Shown: positions 34,075-46,688, counted from the stretch's first letter. The stretch is DNA of 64,000 bases from Brachypterus glaber (GCA_958510825.1 OY294044.1:45224626-45288625), one strand, 5' to 3'. The notes: a model not told the origin generated them from the sequence alone. Numbers and translations are program-made.

Positions 34075-34393
34075 TTTGCTTATTTGTTTGTTAGTTTAAC
34101 CTCATACTATTCTACTTAACTAAGCATCCCCTAAGCACACGACTTGTGCGGGCTAGTAGTAGAGGCCTTTTCTGCCAAGAAACGTCACATTAAGGCTATC
34201 TAGCTAGTAGTAGAGGGAACCACCAGCTCTAACTGACTTTCGAACCAGTTTACAGGGAATGTCAGCTTCAATTATCGCCTTTGCCAAATTTCAATTATTA
34301 ATTAACTGAAAAGGCAAATCGGCGCCAATTAGAATCGAATTCACACTAGCCGGCTTGTCATGTCGACGCGCTAGCCCACGAACAATGCCTCCC
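34075..34393 (-). mobile_element. tRNA-derived SINE with a different tRNA head
   Basis: The body and the (AAAC)n-like tail match the 2396-2666 copy, but the head (34392-34321) has its own sequence, with B box GAATTCGATTC and the same TGGCGCC end. The body carries an insertion with a repeated CTAGTAGTAGAGG (34151 and 34205). Confidence 0.8.
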
Positions 34394-34835
34394 AATAAAG
34401 GTAAAGTCCAATAAACTCTAAACTTTCAGTATCAGAAAATCAGAGCTTCGAGAGGGTCAGTCTAAGTCTTGACCAAGACTAAAACCAAGACTTGCCTTTT
34501 GTGTTTCTAGATTCTTGTAGCGTAAATACAAATAACACATACAAAACCAAGCAGAGCATATTTTAAGAGATTTTTACTGGTTGGCACTTTAGGTAACTTT
34601 ATGACCCTTCCACTGCACAGGGAAAAAATATTCTGGTATTTGTGATAATGTTATAGATACTTGTAATAGATACTTGTTACAAGTATAAAAACAGTTAATA
34701 TAAACAATTTTTTTTAATTAATAATTTCTTTCAAGTTTAATTTGTTTTAAGTTCAGTTTGTACTTTTATTTCAAGAAATTAGTATAAGTACTATTTTTCA
34801 TAATTTTTAGTATTTTAAATACTCAGTATTAGTAA
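34394..34835. other. Unassigned stretch
   Basis: No gene was seen; AT-rich toward the right. Confidence 0.35.
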
Positions 34836-36680
34836 ATGACGGTTTTCTGCTCCGAATTCTTTCGGATAAGACCGATTGACGTGAAATTTGAAAAGTAAAA
34901 GGATGGCTCAAGGAACAAAAGTGACCTAGTGCCGATACGTGCTCTTACCCTAGGGGTGAATATCACCCCTTCTCGGGGGTGGAAATTATTATAGTCAAAA
35001 CAACCACAGGAATCGATAGAGGAATCAATTTCAAGCAAAAAGTTATCATATAAAGTAAATACTTTTTGAGCTATACGTGATTGAAAATGTGAGGTTTTCA
35101 TCGAAAAATGCATGTTTTTGAAGAATTTTTCACGAATAACTCGAAAACCTTACGTTTTAACAAACAAATTGTGATGAACAAAAATGAAGCTCATAAAAAA
35201 AACAAGAAGATTGTTTTTTTTATTTCTGTAGAACCGAGTTATGGCTGGTTGAAAGTCACTTCTTGTCCGCCGAAAACTGAAGTCGAAGCTCAACGTTAAA
35301 TAACGGGAAAAAGGAAAAATTTTCGAGGACAATATATAGGAAACTTTTCAAAGTACTTGTGAATTCCTTTCAAATGAGTTTTTACAAAAGGTTCTAGCGT
35401 AAAAACTAAGGAAGTTATGATGAAAATAAAATGGGTTGCTCGCTTTTTTGGAGAAATAGTCAGCAATAAAACCAACGGCTTTACCACAAGAATTGAAATT
35501 GATCGTAATGCTTTTATAATTTACTTTATTTAAGTACTAATAATATGTTCCAGAAGTTTTACTGGTTTAGAATGATTATTTTTGAAAAAAAGTTTCATTA
35601 AAATACAAGAAATACTACTAGTAGTAGTAGTAGTATACTACTACTAATATTTTAAAAAATTGTCTTTTTTTCGAAATAATTCAAAAACTAACAAAGATAC
35701 GTAAACAACTGCTAGAGTAAAAATAAAGCTACCTTTTAACTCTAGCATTTTTTTAGTTTTCGAATTATTTCGAAAAAAAGACAATTTTTTAAAAATTTAA
35801 AAAGTATTTTTTGTATTTCCATAATCCATATCGTCGGCTTACAAGTAAAAGGCACTAAGTCACTTTTTTGCAAAAATGGGATTTTTATGGTACTGTAATT
35901 AATTTTTGATGATCTATGTACAGGTAAACCAAACTAACTTCTAGGTGGACTGCCAAGAGAGTTAGCCACTATACAAAACGCACCAGTTTGATTTTGAATA
36001 AAATTTTATCTGGCAATAGGCACTAAGTCACTTAGTGCACTTAGTACGTTTTACTTGTAGATTATTTCAAATGTTTCTGCACTAAGCGACTGAGTGTTTG
36101 TTTGGCGAAACGTGCATTTTTGTAACAATTATTACAAAAATTAAAAAACAACAGTGAAAGTTAAATTTGTCAATATTTCAAAACCATGTTTTTGGACTTA
36201 GTGCTCTTTACTTGTAAGCCGACGATATATCCAAACAACCAGCCATAACTCGGTTCTACAGAAATCTCGAGAGAAACAAAAAAAAAACAATCTTCTTGTT
36301 TTATTATGAGCTTTATTTTTGATTATCACTATTTTTTTGTTAAAACGGAAGGTTTTCCAGTTATCCGTGAAAAATCGTACAAAAACATGCATTTTTTCTA
36401 TGCAAACCGAACATTTTCAATCACGTATAGCTCAAAAAGTATTAACTTATCGATATAGCTTTATAGGAAACTTTTTTCTTGTAATTCATTCCTCTATCGA
36501 TTCCTGTTTGTTATTTTGAGTTAATAATTTCCACCCCCGAAAAGGGATGACATTCACATCCAGGGTAAAAGCACGCATCAGCACTAGGTCACTTTTATTC
36601 CTCTAAATACTGATCAAATTTCAAGTCAATCGATGTCATCCGAAAGAATTCGGAGATAATACCATATTTTTACCGTCGAC
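34836..36680. mobile_element. Fold-back element with long TIRs and two inner hairpins
   Basis: CTCCGAATTCTTTCGGAT (34849) and ATCCGAAAGAATTCGGAG (36638) start arms of about 420 bp, including GAGCTATACGTGATTGAAAA and its complement. Inner parts: a hairpin at 35590-35800 (with a (TAG)n tract) and a MITE at 35828-36227. About 260 bp at 35300-35560 lack a partner. No transposase seen; overlapping frames on both strands mirror each other and are not genes. Confidence 0.8.
35828..36227. mobile_element. MITE nested in the fold-back, with iterated GCACTAAGTCAC
   Basis: ATCGTCGGCTTACAAGTAAA and its complement TTTACTTGTAAGCCGACGAT are the ends. GCACTAAGTCAC-like words recur near 35851, 36020, 36032 and 36080 and inverted near 36196. 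Confidence 0.75.
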
Positions 36681-37926
36681 GACGGAACTATATAAACATC
36701 ACTTGCCATCGTTCATTTAAGTTTTTCTAAAACTCAGTACATAAATGTTAATATTCCAACCAATCACCTTTACTTGATTTAAGTTTAACCACCTTTGTTC
36801 TAAGTAAGATGCGTAATACGCATTGCGTATTCGACTTCAAGGAAAGAATCTGATTTAAGTACTTAACATGCCTGCGGATATACAAACTTTTAAGCCACTT
36901 GATCTGAATATAACGTGCTTGTTTTAAGTAAGCATGTCTCTGTGTGTACTACCATACTACTTCTAAACCATATGGGATATTTTCTGAAGGAATGACTCAA
37001 ATGTGTATATAAAGTAAATTTTAAATTATATCTTGCCTTTGTCTTAGTTCCTGGAATACACGCCAATTTATTATAAAATATTCCGCATAAATTTCACTTC
37101 ATCTGGATTTAATGCGACTAAAGGCGTTTTGTGTGCGAAAAAAAAATACGCCAATTTCAGTGATATTTTTTTGTCGGCAGCATATTTTACCAACTTTATT
37201 CCACTTGAATCAGTTGTTTATTTAATATTAAAGTAAGTCAATCCCACCATTTAATTATTATAGTATATTACATACTGAAGTGGAAAATATTTCATTTCCT
37301 GAGGGAAAGTTAGCTGACCAAGGGGCGTAAGCCCGAAGGAAAAATTAAATTTTCCGCCGAGGTTTGTATACTATTTTATTCACAATTTTTACCTATTTCA
37401 TTAACAATTGTATATTTTATGTTCCACGAAAAAACCGACACCATCTTTAAATTTATAAACACTGGTGAAGTTAGTTACACATTTTTACTTTATCAATGCA
37501 TATATAGATGGCGATCTCCACGAAAATAAAATAAAAAATAACTTTTATTTAATCTTAATTTTAAAACATATAAATATATTGAATATTAATATTCATTGAC
37601 ATAAATAATATGCCTAAAAAAGTATTAAAAGAACGTTATGTATTTAATTCTTTAAATTACCGGCGCGGCGGTGGCAGCACTTATCAGTGATCTTTCAGAA
37701 GTGACAGTTAAATTGGTTGTAAGTTTAATATATTTTAGAAATACGAAAATATTGCTATTAATATGTGTAGTTATCTAATATTATTTTAAAAAAATAAGTA
37801 CTTAAAACTATTTTTTCCATAACGTTTTAATATTTAAGTTTTTGACATACATATCTGAAGTGAAGTGAAGTTAGTCACACTGAGAGAATAATAGCGTTAT
37901 TAATACAACAACATATTGTTATATAA
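36681..37926. other. Unassigned AT-rich stretch
   Basis: CGTAATACGCATTGCGTATT near 36811 is a small palindrome. No gene was seen. Confidence 0.4.
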
Positions 37927-38515
37927 ACTCCGCGCATTATCTATCTGAGTTGATGGTCATTTGTTTCTTGTTATTTGGTAGGCAGAATATATTTAGTTCC
38001 TTATGTAAGGTTTTCATCTTGTTTAAAATTTATTGTCAATCAAGACATTATTTTGACATTTATAAAAAAATCCAAATAATTTGCTTTAGCAAGAAGAAAT
38101 AACAAGAAAAGTGCATAAAAAGAAAACTAAAGCATCAATCTATAAACATTTTGTTTAAATGAAGTAATATAATGCAGTGCTCTTTAAATTTTTGAAGTAA
38201 ACACTATAACAGAGATTTTTTTGGTTAAAATAATACTGGTCCATAATTTTATTCAGGTAATGTTAAATTTAAGTTTATAATAGCACTTTATGAATAAGAA
38301 CTTACTTTTATTATAATTTTGAACAAAGTTTTACTTTTTAAACAGATTTTGTTATTATTTGTACGACGTAAAATGACAGTCAATTTAACCTAAATGTTAA
38401 AAATTATCAAAAGCACAATGGGCTACAAAAATATTACTAAAAGTCAATTTTAAACCACTAATCATAGCTTCCTTGATCCAATTTTTTACTCAGATAGATA
38501 ATGCGCCGAGTTTAT
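37927..38515. mobile_element. Possible TIR element, ends about 27 bp
   Basis: AACTCCGCGCATTATCTATC plus TGAGT at the left mirrors ACTCAGATAGATAATGCGCC plus GAGTTT at the right. The interior is AT-rich and non-coding. Confidence 0.5.
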
Positions 38516-39306
38516 GCGCCAACCACAAATTGTACTATAGTATAGTACTAACTAGGATATAAGATAATATTGTATTTATAACAATTGTGTTGTTTACCTC
38601 TAACTAGTTGTTGAATCGTATGACATATTTATGCTATGGCATATTACAAAATATGGTTGGCGCCTATATTACAACATTTCTATCAGTGCATAAGACAGTT
38701 CCCGACCAAGGGATGGAAATGTGGTGTTTTTTTAGGTAGTAAAAGTAAATAATAATTGATTTTCCAACTTTTACGTACGTATGAAATTAGCTTATTTCTT
38801 AATGATTGTGAATAAAAAATATTACCAAACTAAAGAAAAAAGTCCTTTGAAATGTTACCTATGAGTAGAATTAAAAATAAAAGGAGAAAAGTTGAGAAGC
38901 CCATTGGAGAGAATTGGGGAAAATTGTCTTTTGTAAAAAGGGCTAGTTGAAGAAGGGATCAAATGGTGTGATACATACTAAGACTTAACAGCTTACTTTA
39001 ATATATTTTAAAGAGCTAGAAGAAGAAGAAGGGAGTTCGAAGAAAGAAAAGCAGGCCTAGAATAAAATACTGTACTGTGGATGTAGAAATTTGATAAATA
39101 AAAAAAGGCTAGAGACAGCGTGGGATAGATATGCCTCAAACCAGTGTTGTGACTGATAAGTTATCAGTGATAACATAACTGGATGATAATAATGAGCAAG
39201 TTTTACATCAGTACTTAGTGCCGATGTATTCAAATCATCGCCGAAGAGTCAACATTTTTGTCCATGCTTTTTTCGTTTTTCTTCTTCTTTTTTAAAAAAA
39301 TAAGGG
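38516..39306. other. Unassigned, possibly worn LINE sequence
   Basis: Purine-rich 38860-39130 looks like decayed coding sequence, but no motif is clear. TTCTATCAGTG at 38678-38688. AGTGCCGATGTATTCAAATC near 39219 recurs near 42170. Confidence 0.35.
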
Positions 39307-39620
39307 GTTTAGCGAGACTGGACAACATTAGAAGTGATAAAATAGGAAGACTAGAAATAAGTAAGTATCATAGAAAAAATTGAAACCTAACTTAGATGGT
39401 TCGCACATATAACAAGGATGGAAGTGGACAGAAAAGTTAAAATAGTGTTGGAAATGGGAGTAGATTAAAAGAACGCTAAAGGTGGACCAAGAAAAACTTG
39501 GAACGCAGGAATTGAGAACCTACTAAGTGAAAAAGGATTTTCATGGTCATAATCTAAGAAGTTAGCAAAGGATAGAAAAGGCTGGAAAAAAGTCAACACC
39601 TCGACACCTATGGTAATGGA
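39307..39620 (+). pseudogene. LINE C-terminal remnant (frameshifted)
   Basis: Two frames read in order as the conserved C-terminus of insect endonuclease-reverse transcriptase LINEs. The first gives RSDKIGRLEISKYHRKN. After a frame change the second gives WFAHITRMEVDRKVKIVLEM, then GGPRKTWNAGIENLLSEKG and LAKDRKGWKKV, split by two TAA codons. The pattern R-W-x-G-H-V-x-R-M ... G-R-P-R-x-T-W ... A-x-D-R-x-x-W is the hallmark of this region, here with W-F-A-H-I. The RT palm is absent upstream, in line with 5' truncation. The copy is dead. Confidence 0.8.
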
Positions 39621-40129
39621 AAGTTTTTTCATATTCTCGACGTTTTAGACCTCGTTTTAGAACTTCCTGAGTCGAAGTCATTAGAGAAAATACGTCCGTC
39701 TGTCTGTTTGTCTATAAACTCGATAACTCCATTTGGATGTTAAAATATCGAAAAGCGGTTTTTGCATATTATTTTTTATCATTTTTCAAAGAGCTGATTT
39801 TGGGGTAAGAATTATGTAAAAATTCTATTTTTAAGCGTTTTTTGGATTATTTTATATTGAAGTTAATTATTATTGGATTTTATTCATTTATAGCTTAAAT
39901 GAAAGATTTTTTAAATCCTCTTAAATTACGTTTTAACAATTTTTTCCTAAAATGGTTACATTGTTTTTGAGATATTGACGTTTTAAGCATTTATTTTTTA
40001 CCGTACCTCATTTAATATCTAATTTCAAAAAATAATATTTCTTTAAGCATTTTTCAAGTCCTATAAAATATGTTATAAGTATACAGTTTTTACCTTAATT
40101 TAAGCTTAATTTATTTAATACATATATAG
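39621..40129. other. Repeat-derived stretch
   Basis: Contains GTCCGTCTGTCTGTTTGTC and a following TAAACTCGATAACTCC, a dispersed transposon word also seen near 8566 and 26650. No gene. Confidence 0.4.
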
Positions 40130-41595
40130 TCCAGGGATATGAAACTTTTGCCATGACACTGACTCAACCAGGGGTCTGTCAAGCAAATCTATGTTTGCTG
40201 CGGTGGATTAGGTGTGGTTTTTAAGATATTAACAATTTAAGATCAGAAAATGTCTATTTTTGAACATTTTTGCATACCAGTAAAAAAGTCCAAACCATTG
40301 TAGGAAATTAAAAAACCTTCAAAATGGCGTTTTTTAAATGTTAAAATATTATTCGTATAATAATGTAGATATAAGGATGCTACGGGTATCTTATGAAAGG
40401 GGAAGAGTTGTTTTATCAAAAGAAATTATTAATTAAAAAATAATCAATTTTTAGAATTGCAAAATCTCGTTACAAAAACACTGTCATTTTTACCATAAAC
40501 AATTTGAATATCTTTCTTGCAATTACTTTCATATTCGAAAAGCTGGCATTTTTACACGAATGTAGAAAAAAAAGATAGTTCTAGGTTAATATGGGTCAAA
40601 GTTAGTCACTTTTTTAAATTCACATTTTGTTTGCATAAAATTGAATAAAAATCAATTATTTATAACAATATAGAAAAATATAATAATAAATTACCCATTA
40701 CTATAACAATAGCACAAAAATATTGATATCTTGCAAAAAAATTTTTTGTAAAAATGTTTAAACAATTCTTTTTGCAAATATCAATATTTTTTGTGTTATT
40801 GTTATTGGCAAATATTGCCCCATTTTAACCTAGAACAATCTTTTTCTTTTCTAAATTCGTGTAAAAAAGCCAGCTTTTCGAATATGAATAAATCATTCTC
40901 ATAAAAGTAATTGCAACAAAGTTATTCAAATTGTTTATAAAGTAAAAATGAAAAGTGTTTTTGTAACGATATTTTACAACGATAAAAATCGATTTTTTTA
41001 ATTAATAATTTCTTTTGATAAAACAACTCTTCGTCTTTCATACCCGTAGAATCATTATATCTTCATTATTGTACGCATAATATTATTGCGAAAAAAACAT
41101 CTCTGGGATAAACAATTGCAATTTTGCAAAACTATTGAATGAATCGTTCTGAAATTTTAACCACACATTGAGTACTATAAGACGCAACTTTTTACACAAT
41201 AATAAAATCGTAGGTCGATTTTTGCAAAATTTATTGTTTATTGAATAATATGCAAATTTTGATCGTCTTTTGCAGTTTTCTAAGCAACAAATCATCCTAT
41301 CAACGTTTAAAAAACGCCATTTATAGGTTTTTTTTTTAATTTCATACAAGATTATTGATAAAAAACTCAACTTTTTTACTGGTATGCAAAAATGTGCAAA
41401 AATAGACATTTTCTGACCTTTAATTGTTAATATATTAAAAACCACACCAAAACCACCGCAATACATCTAGGTATTTGCTGCAAAACCTATAGGTTTTGCT
41501 TCTATACACCTGTATTACCTGAAAAACTTCACAGACCTATGGTTGAGCCAATGTCCCCAACAGGGTATATTTTATTATCATATCCCTGGACTAAT
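40130..41595. repeat. Repeat family A, inverted pair forming a 1.47-kb palindrome
   Basis: TAGTCCAGGGATATGAAAC (40130) and CATATCCCTGGACTA (ends about 41593) are the outer edges. The left arm (to 40600) lacks about 270 bp that the right arm keeps (41070-41340). The centre near 40730 is AT-rich. These copies supply the empty sites for the insertions at 15906 and 17687. The long minus frame at 41083-41466 has no domain and is repeat-derived. Confidence 0.85.
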
Positions 41596-44216
41596 AACGC
41601 TTTTGAGATATAGACTTTTAAAATTTATTAAATTTTGCAACTTACACAACACGCACATGTATTAATGTTAATGTTTTGATAAAATGCTTGAAACTTTTCA
41701 TCTAGTTAATAATAAAATCGCTAGAGTCTAGTGAGCAAATTTTGAAAATAGTAATTTTAACTATTTTTGTTTACGGAGTATGGGACTGTATAAATTGGAC
41801 ATTATTTTAAATAGGAATTTTATCAAATTAAAACATAATTATTCTCGTCGTTGATTGCATCCTGGCATCGAGAAAAGCCAATTTTAAATAAATTTAACGT
41901 CATAAATTTATAATTAGATATAAACTCTAATTTCTCATTTTTCCTTATTTCAATTAAAATTTTAATTAAAATTGCACTGAACAAAATCATTTTACAGTAG
42001 AATATAGGGCAAACATTTTTATCATAGTCTATTAATATTGTATCATATTGTATCAATAGAATACGTATATGAATTTCATATAAATAGTTGTATGCATTTC
42101 ATACAAGTACCTAACGAAAAAATTATGAAAACTATTTTTTTACATCGGCACTTAGTGCTACTAAGAGTGCCGATGTATTGAAATCTTCGCCGAAAAGTTA
42201 AAATCTTTGACCACGTTTTTTTCACATATAATGTTTTAAAGATACAGAATTTAAAATCAAACAAAACACCTAGTTTGAAATTTGCAAAACTAGATGGCTC
42301 TAGTGTACAAATTTTAAGCTTCCATTCATTTATTTTTAAAATAAATCAAAAATTGTAATTAATAAGTTCAACTTGCATCCAAGTAAAAACATATTTTTAT
42401 TATTAATTTTAATTATATATTAAGTGTACAAGAAAAGCTAAAGCTTAATATAAATATTATACAAGTTAGTTTGTGCAGTGAGGAGTAGTAGTAAAATTGT
42501 AATTATGCTATGCTACCTTGTTCTAATAGCATGTTATTAGTTTTCCCAATAGTGCCGATGTTTTGACAGGGTGCTTGCAACGTTTCATCTAGTTTAGATT
42601 TTTTTTGTATTTGTTTATTTTTATCTACTTTAGCATAACATAATCATTCAGAGGGTGCCATCTAGCCTGGTGAAGCGTTATAAGGGAGGAGAAGGGTTAA
42701 AATGATCGAAAATGAACTTTAAAAAATAAAAAAAGTGGCGGATGGTGCTTGTACGTTACCAAACACAAAATAAATAGACAGTAATTAATAAAATTAAACA
42801 AAATTCAACAAAATTAAACAAAATTCAACAAAATTAAAACAAATCACAAAGTGTCCTTAATTTTTTAATAAAACAAAACGTAAATGAGGAAATGAAAGGA
42901 AAGGATTCTCTATACTTTTGCGTAATTCATTTTTGAAGTGAACAATGAATTTCCTTTTTGCCTCCTTTGATCTTTTTCGATGCAATATAAATTGAAAAGG
43001 TAAAAAAAATAAAACAAGATAAATAGCCCAGTCTGTAGGTAGAGTATCCTGGAAATAATTCAAGTATGCAATTTTTTCATGAATATAGTAGAATAAGGTA
43101 ACTTAAATAATACAATAATTTGGAAAATTTGACAGAAAACTGGCTTTTCCATAGTTTTTTTTTTCAAAATAAGTCGATTTTGGTTAGCGTTCCAAAAAAA
43201 GACTCTAACCGAAAAATTTAGGCGAGTTATATTTTTTTACGATATTTTAATTTTATTTTTTCCATTTAAATCGTCCTAAAGCACTTTAATGTAAGGTCTA
43301 ATTAAACGATTAGTAAAGCCACAAACAAATTTAGCAGTTACTTTTTTTCGACTGGATGGAACTCATTTTTCTGAACAACTTTGTCTCATGAATTTTTTTC
43401 TATCGTCATTTTCCTAATTTTGATCGGAAATGACTAAACAAAATGCCCTACAGTTTCATGCAATAAAAAGGGGCATATCTGCGAAAAAAATAAAGTCTAA
43501 ACGGAGTTTAAAAAAAAACGGCACGATATTTTTTTATGATCCTTATTATTAACATCGATTTGCCAACAAAAATTGGATTAATTTAAAGTCGACCTAAAAT
43601 ATCGCACCGTGTGGTGCTCTAGGAAATTGACATGCCTGTATTTTTGTCAAGGTTTGCCAAAATAAACATGTTAAAAAAAATCGATTAAAGTTTTTTGTTA
43701 AATTTTCGAAATTTCGAATTTTTTTTTTTGAAACTTCCGGATCGATTTTGAGGTTGCAAAATTAATGTATTGTTGAGGAGAACTTTTCCTAGGATCCTAC
43801 CATATTAAAAAAAAAAAATTGAGTACCTGAATTTTCCAGATGAAGGCTCTAACCAACAAAGCGACTGGGCTCAAACCCCATTCAGAATATCAGAGTATCC
43901 AATCTCTTTTAATCTGTATCATTTAATTCTCCTAGGTCCACTTCTGGAAAAATGAAGGCATTCCAAATAAATGAAAATCGTTGCCCCAGAGACGACTGTC
44001 TACATTATTTAGTTGATAATCTCGAAAATCTAAATGGTCTTGTTATTGTCTCATATTATAAATTTTCTATTAGGCACGTCGAAAAAAATAACATCTATGA
44101 CCCAAGAAAAAGTTTAGGGCAATAAATAAAGTTCAATGTCGATATGCCTTAATTTAAATCTTTAAATTGGTTATTTTTTTAGGGGCTCGGTGAACGTTCG
44201 TATCCCTCCTGTACAC
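41596..44216. other. Mostly unassigned AT-rich stretch
   Basis: ACATCGGCACT/AGTGCCGATGT at 42144-42174 is a hairpin, with its flank repeated from 39219. A CTTGAAACTTTTCATCTAG word (41689) recurs degenerately at 42580. An AAATTAAACAAAATTCAAC tandem lies at about 42789-42838. No gene was seen in the rest. Confidence 0.4.
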
Positions 44217-44325
44217 TGCACTACCCTTGTACCGGGCACTGCCCTTATGTCTGGCACTGCCCTTATGTATGTCACTGCCCGTATGTCTGGCACTGTTCTT
44301 ATACCTGTCACTGTTCTTACGTCTG
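44217..44325 (+). repeat. 18-bp minisatellite, about six units
   Basis: Unit GCACTGCCCTTATGTCTG; five good copies 44236-44325 plus a worn one at 44218. An 18-bp period keeps one frame open and yields a G-T-A-L-M-S-like peptide that is not credible as a gene. Its duplicate is at 45081-45165. Confidence 0.85.
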
Positions 44326-45918
44326 GCATGCAAAGAACGATTACTATTTTTGGATTCAGGGGGACAAAATAATTAGAATATACTTCGTTTTTAACAGATT
44401 TTTGCCAAAACCAAAAATATAGATATAAAAAATCGCTATAACGATTACCATTTTCGGATTCAGGGAGCCAAAATAACTATAATATACTTCATTTTTAACG
44501 ATAACAGATTTCCACAACGTTTTTTTGCCAGTACAAAAAATATATCAAAAATCGCGACAGAAAAAAAAACGGTGCGTTTCCACAAAGAACGATTACCATT
44601 TTCGGATTCAGGGTGGCAAAATAATTAGAATATACTTCGTTTTTAACAGATTTACATTTTGCCAAAACAAAAAATATATAAAAAAAACGCCATAGAAAAA
44701 AAACGGTGTATTTCCGCAAAGAACGGTTACCATTTTCAAATTCGGGGGGGGGGGGGGGGTGGCAAAATAACTAGAATATACTTAGTTTTTAACGATAACA
44801 GATTTACATAACGTTTTTTTTTGCCAAAGCAACAGATTTACATAACGTTTTTTTTTTCCAAAACAACAAATATATAAAAAACCGCCAAAGAAAAAAAAAA
44901 CGCTACGTTGCCGCAAAAAACGATTACCATTTTCGGAGTCATGGAAAAAAGATAGTCAACCTAAGATAGGGAATTAAATTTATTCTATAAACTATAAAAC
45001 AAGGAACAAAAGAGCATCTACGGAGCTAGATTATGCGCGGAAATTGCTGAAACCCACTTTTGACATTTACGTTGCATAAGGCACTGCCCTTATGTCTGGC
45101 ACTGCCCTTATGTATGTCACTGCCCTTATGTCTGGCACTGTTCTTATACCTGGCACTGTTCTTACGTCTGGCATGCAAAGAACGATTACTATTTTTGGAT
45201 TCAGGGGGGCAAAATAATTAGAATATACTTCGTTTTTAACAGATTTTTGCCAAAACAAAAAATATAGATATAAAAAATCGCTATAACGATTACCATTTTC
45301 GGATTCAGGGGGCCAAAATAACTGTAATATACTTCATTTTTAACGATAACAGATTTCCACAACGTTTTTTTGCCAGTAAAAAAAATATATCAAAAATCGC
45401 GACAGAAAAAAAAACGGTGCGTTTCCACAAAGAACGATTACCATTTTCGGATTCAGGGTGGCAAAATAAATAGAATATACTTCGTTTTTAACAGATTTCC
45501 ATTTTGCCAAAACAAAAAATATATAAAAAATCGCCATAGAAAAAAAACGGTGTATTTCCGCAAAGAACGGTTACCATTTTCAAATTGGGGGGGGGGGGGG
45601 CAAAATAACTAGAATATACTTAGTTTTTAACGATAACAGATTTACATAACGTTTTTTTTTGCCAAAACAACAGATTTACATAACGTTTTTTTTTTGCCAA
45701 AACAACAAATATATAAAAAACCGCCAAAGAAAAAAAAAAGCTACGTTGCCGCAAAAAACGATTACCATTTTCGGAGTCATGGAAAAAAGATAGTCAACCT
45801 AAGATAGGGAATTAAATTTATTCTATAAACTATAAAACAAGGAACAAAAGAGCATCTACGGAGCTAGATTATGCGCGGAAATTGGTGAAACCCACTTTTG
45901 ACATTTACGTTGCATAAG
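44236..45918 (+). repeat. Higher-order repeat: two tandem copies of about 840 bp
   Basis: Copy 1 is 44236-45080 and copy 2 is 45081-45918, nearly identical over the whole length apart from small indels in G and A runs. Each holds the 18-bp minisatellite and five subunits that open with AACGATTACCATTTTCGGA-like sequence and end with AAAAAACGG-like sequence (copy 1 near 44338, 44442, 44588, 44724 and 44919). Subunits differ far more than the two macro copies do, which defines a higher-order repeat. Internal frames are artefacts. Confidence 0.9.
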
Positions 45919-46060
45919 GTAGCATAGTCGAAACAAAAAGGGATTGAGTTTGGATACTTACAGACGGTTCACAATTCCCAAGCACATAAGTTGGTGGCCA
46001 ATTATCCAGAAGCCAAAAATTAATTCAGAATTGGAATTGAAATTTTTGACATTTTGTATT
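45919..46060. other. Short unassigned link
   Basis: Nothing recognised before the (ATT)n tract. Confidence 0.4.
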
Positions 46061-46061
46061 C

Positions 46062-46129
<68 letters not shown>
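46061..46129. repeat. (ATT)n microsatellite, probable LINE tail
   Basis: About 22 uninterrupted ATT units. On the minus strand it directly follows the 46613-46130 fragment, as a 3' (AAT)n tail would. Confidence 0.9.
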
Positions 46130-46130
<1 letters not shown>

Positions 46131-46609
46131 TTGAAATAAAACCCGACAGGTTCACCTCGTCCTCCGATGACCGAGGCGACGTGCGGGGAAATTGCGGCAA
46201 CTGCTCTCCACGTCCGTGGAGTAAGCCTCTACCGTGACCGGTTATCGTGTGCTCTGAGTAAATTAAGAGACCCAAGGATTACTGCTTTCTGCATGCGACC
46301 AGCCAGAATTTCGGCTGAGTCGCGACATGCCGGTATGGTTTTGAGGTTAGAGAGAAAGCTGTCATTTATACCACCAAGGGATCCAACAATAAGCACCACC
46401 AGTTTTATAGAGTGGTCTGGATACAGTCTGCGGAGTTGAAAAAGAAGATCCTGATATTTTGTCCGCTTGTCCTCCTCCTTCAAAACAATGTTTCTTTCGG
46501 CTGGGGCCGAGAACTCAATAACAAACATTGTTTTGGCATTGTGGTCGAGGAGGACGATATCTGGCTTATTGGCTTGTATTTGCCTTAGGGTGGAGAATGA
46601 ATAGTTCCA

Positions 46610-46613
<4 letters not shown>
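46130..46613 (-). pseudogene. LINE C-terminal fragment with a KPDIV...VIEF motif
   Basis: The minus-strand frame from 46613 down to the TAG-equivalent near 46229 reads ANKPDIVLLDHNAKTMFVIE, then FSAPAERNIVLKEEDKRTKY, and later LVVLIVGSLGGINDSF and MQKAVILGSLNLLRAHD. This K-P-D-I-V-x-x-D ... V-x-E-F-S-x-P-x-E-x-N pattern is the C-terminal block found in many insect RT-domain proteins; the P-D ... E-F spacing resembles a PD-(D/E)xK restriction-like nuclease core, as in site-specific LINEs, but that link is an inference. The frame enters the (TTA)n tract upstream, so the rest of the protein is missing. The region is GC-richer than its surroundings, which suggests a young insertion. Confidence 0.65.

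Positions 46614-46685
<72 letters not shown>
46614..46685. repeat. (ATT)n microsatellite, probable LINE tail and insertion target
   Basis: About 24 ATT units. On the minus strand it follows the 3' end of the 46904-47690 LINE and precedes the next fragment. Confidence 0.9.

Positions 46686-46688
<3 letters not shown>

Noticed and set aside
43815..43880. tRNA-like words (GGTTTGAGCCC and GTTGGTTAGAGCC on the minus strand)
   Set aside because: The boxes are in the wrong order for a tRNA or SINE head.
44190..45612. Several frames with short repeated peptides
   Set aside because: They are read-through of an 18-bp minisatellite and of A/G homopolymer runs in a satellite.
45944..46237. Frame with a poly-tyrosine tract
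   Set aside because: Translation of an (ATT)n/(TTA)n microsatellite in the wrong strand for the LINE.
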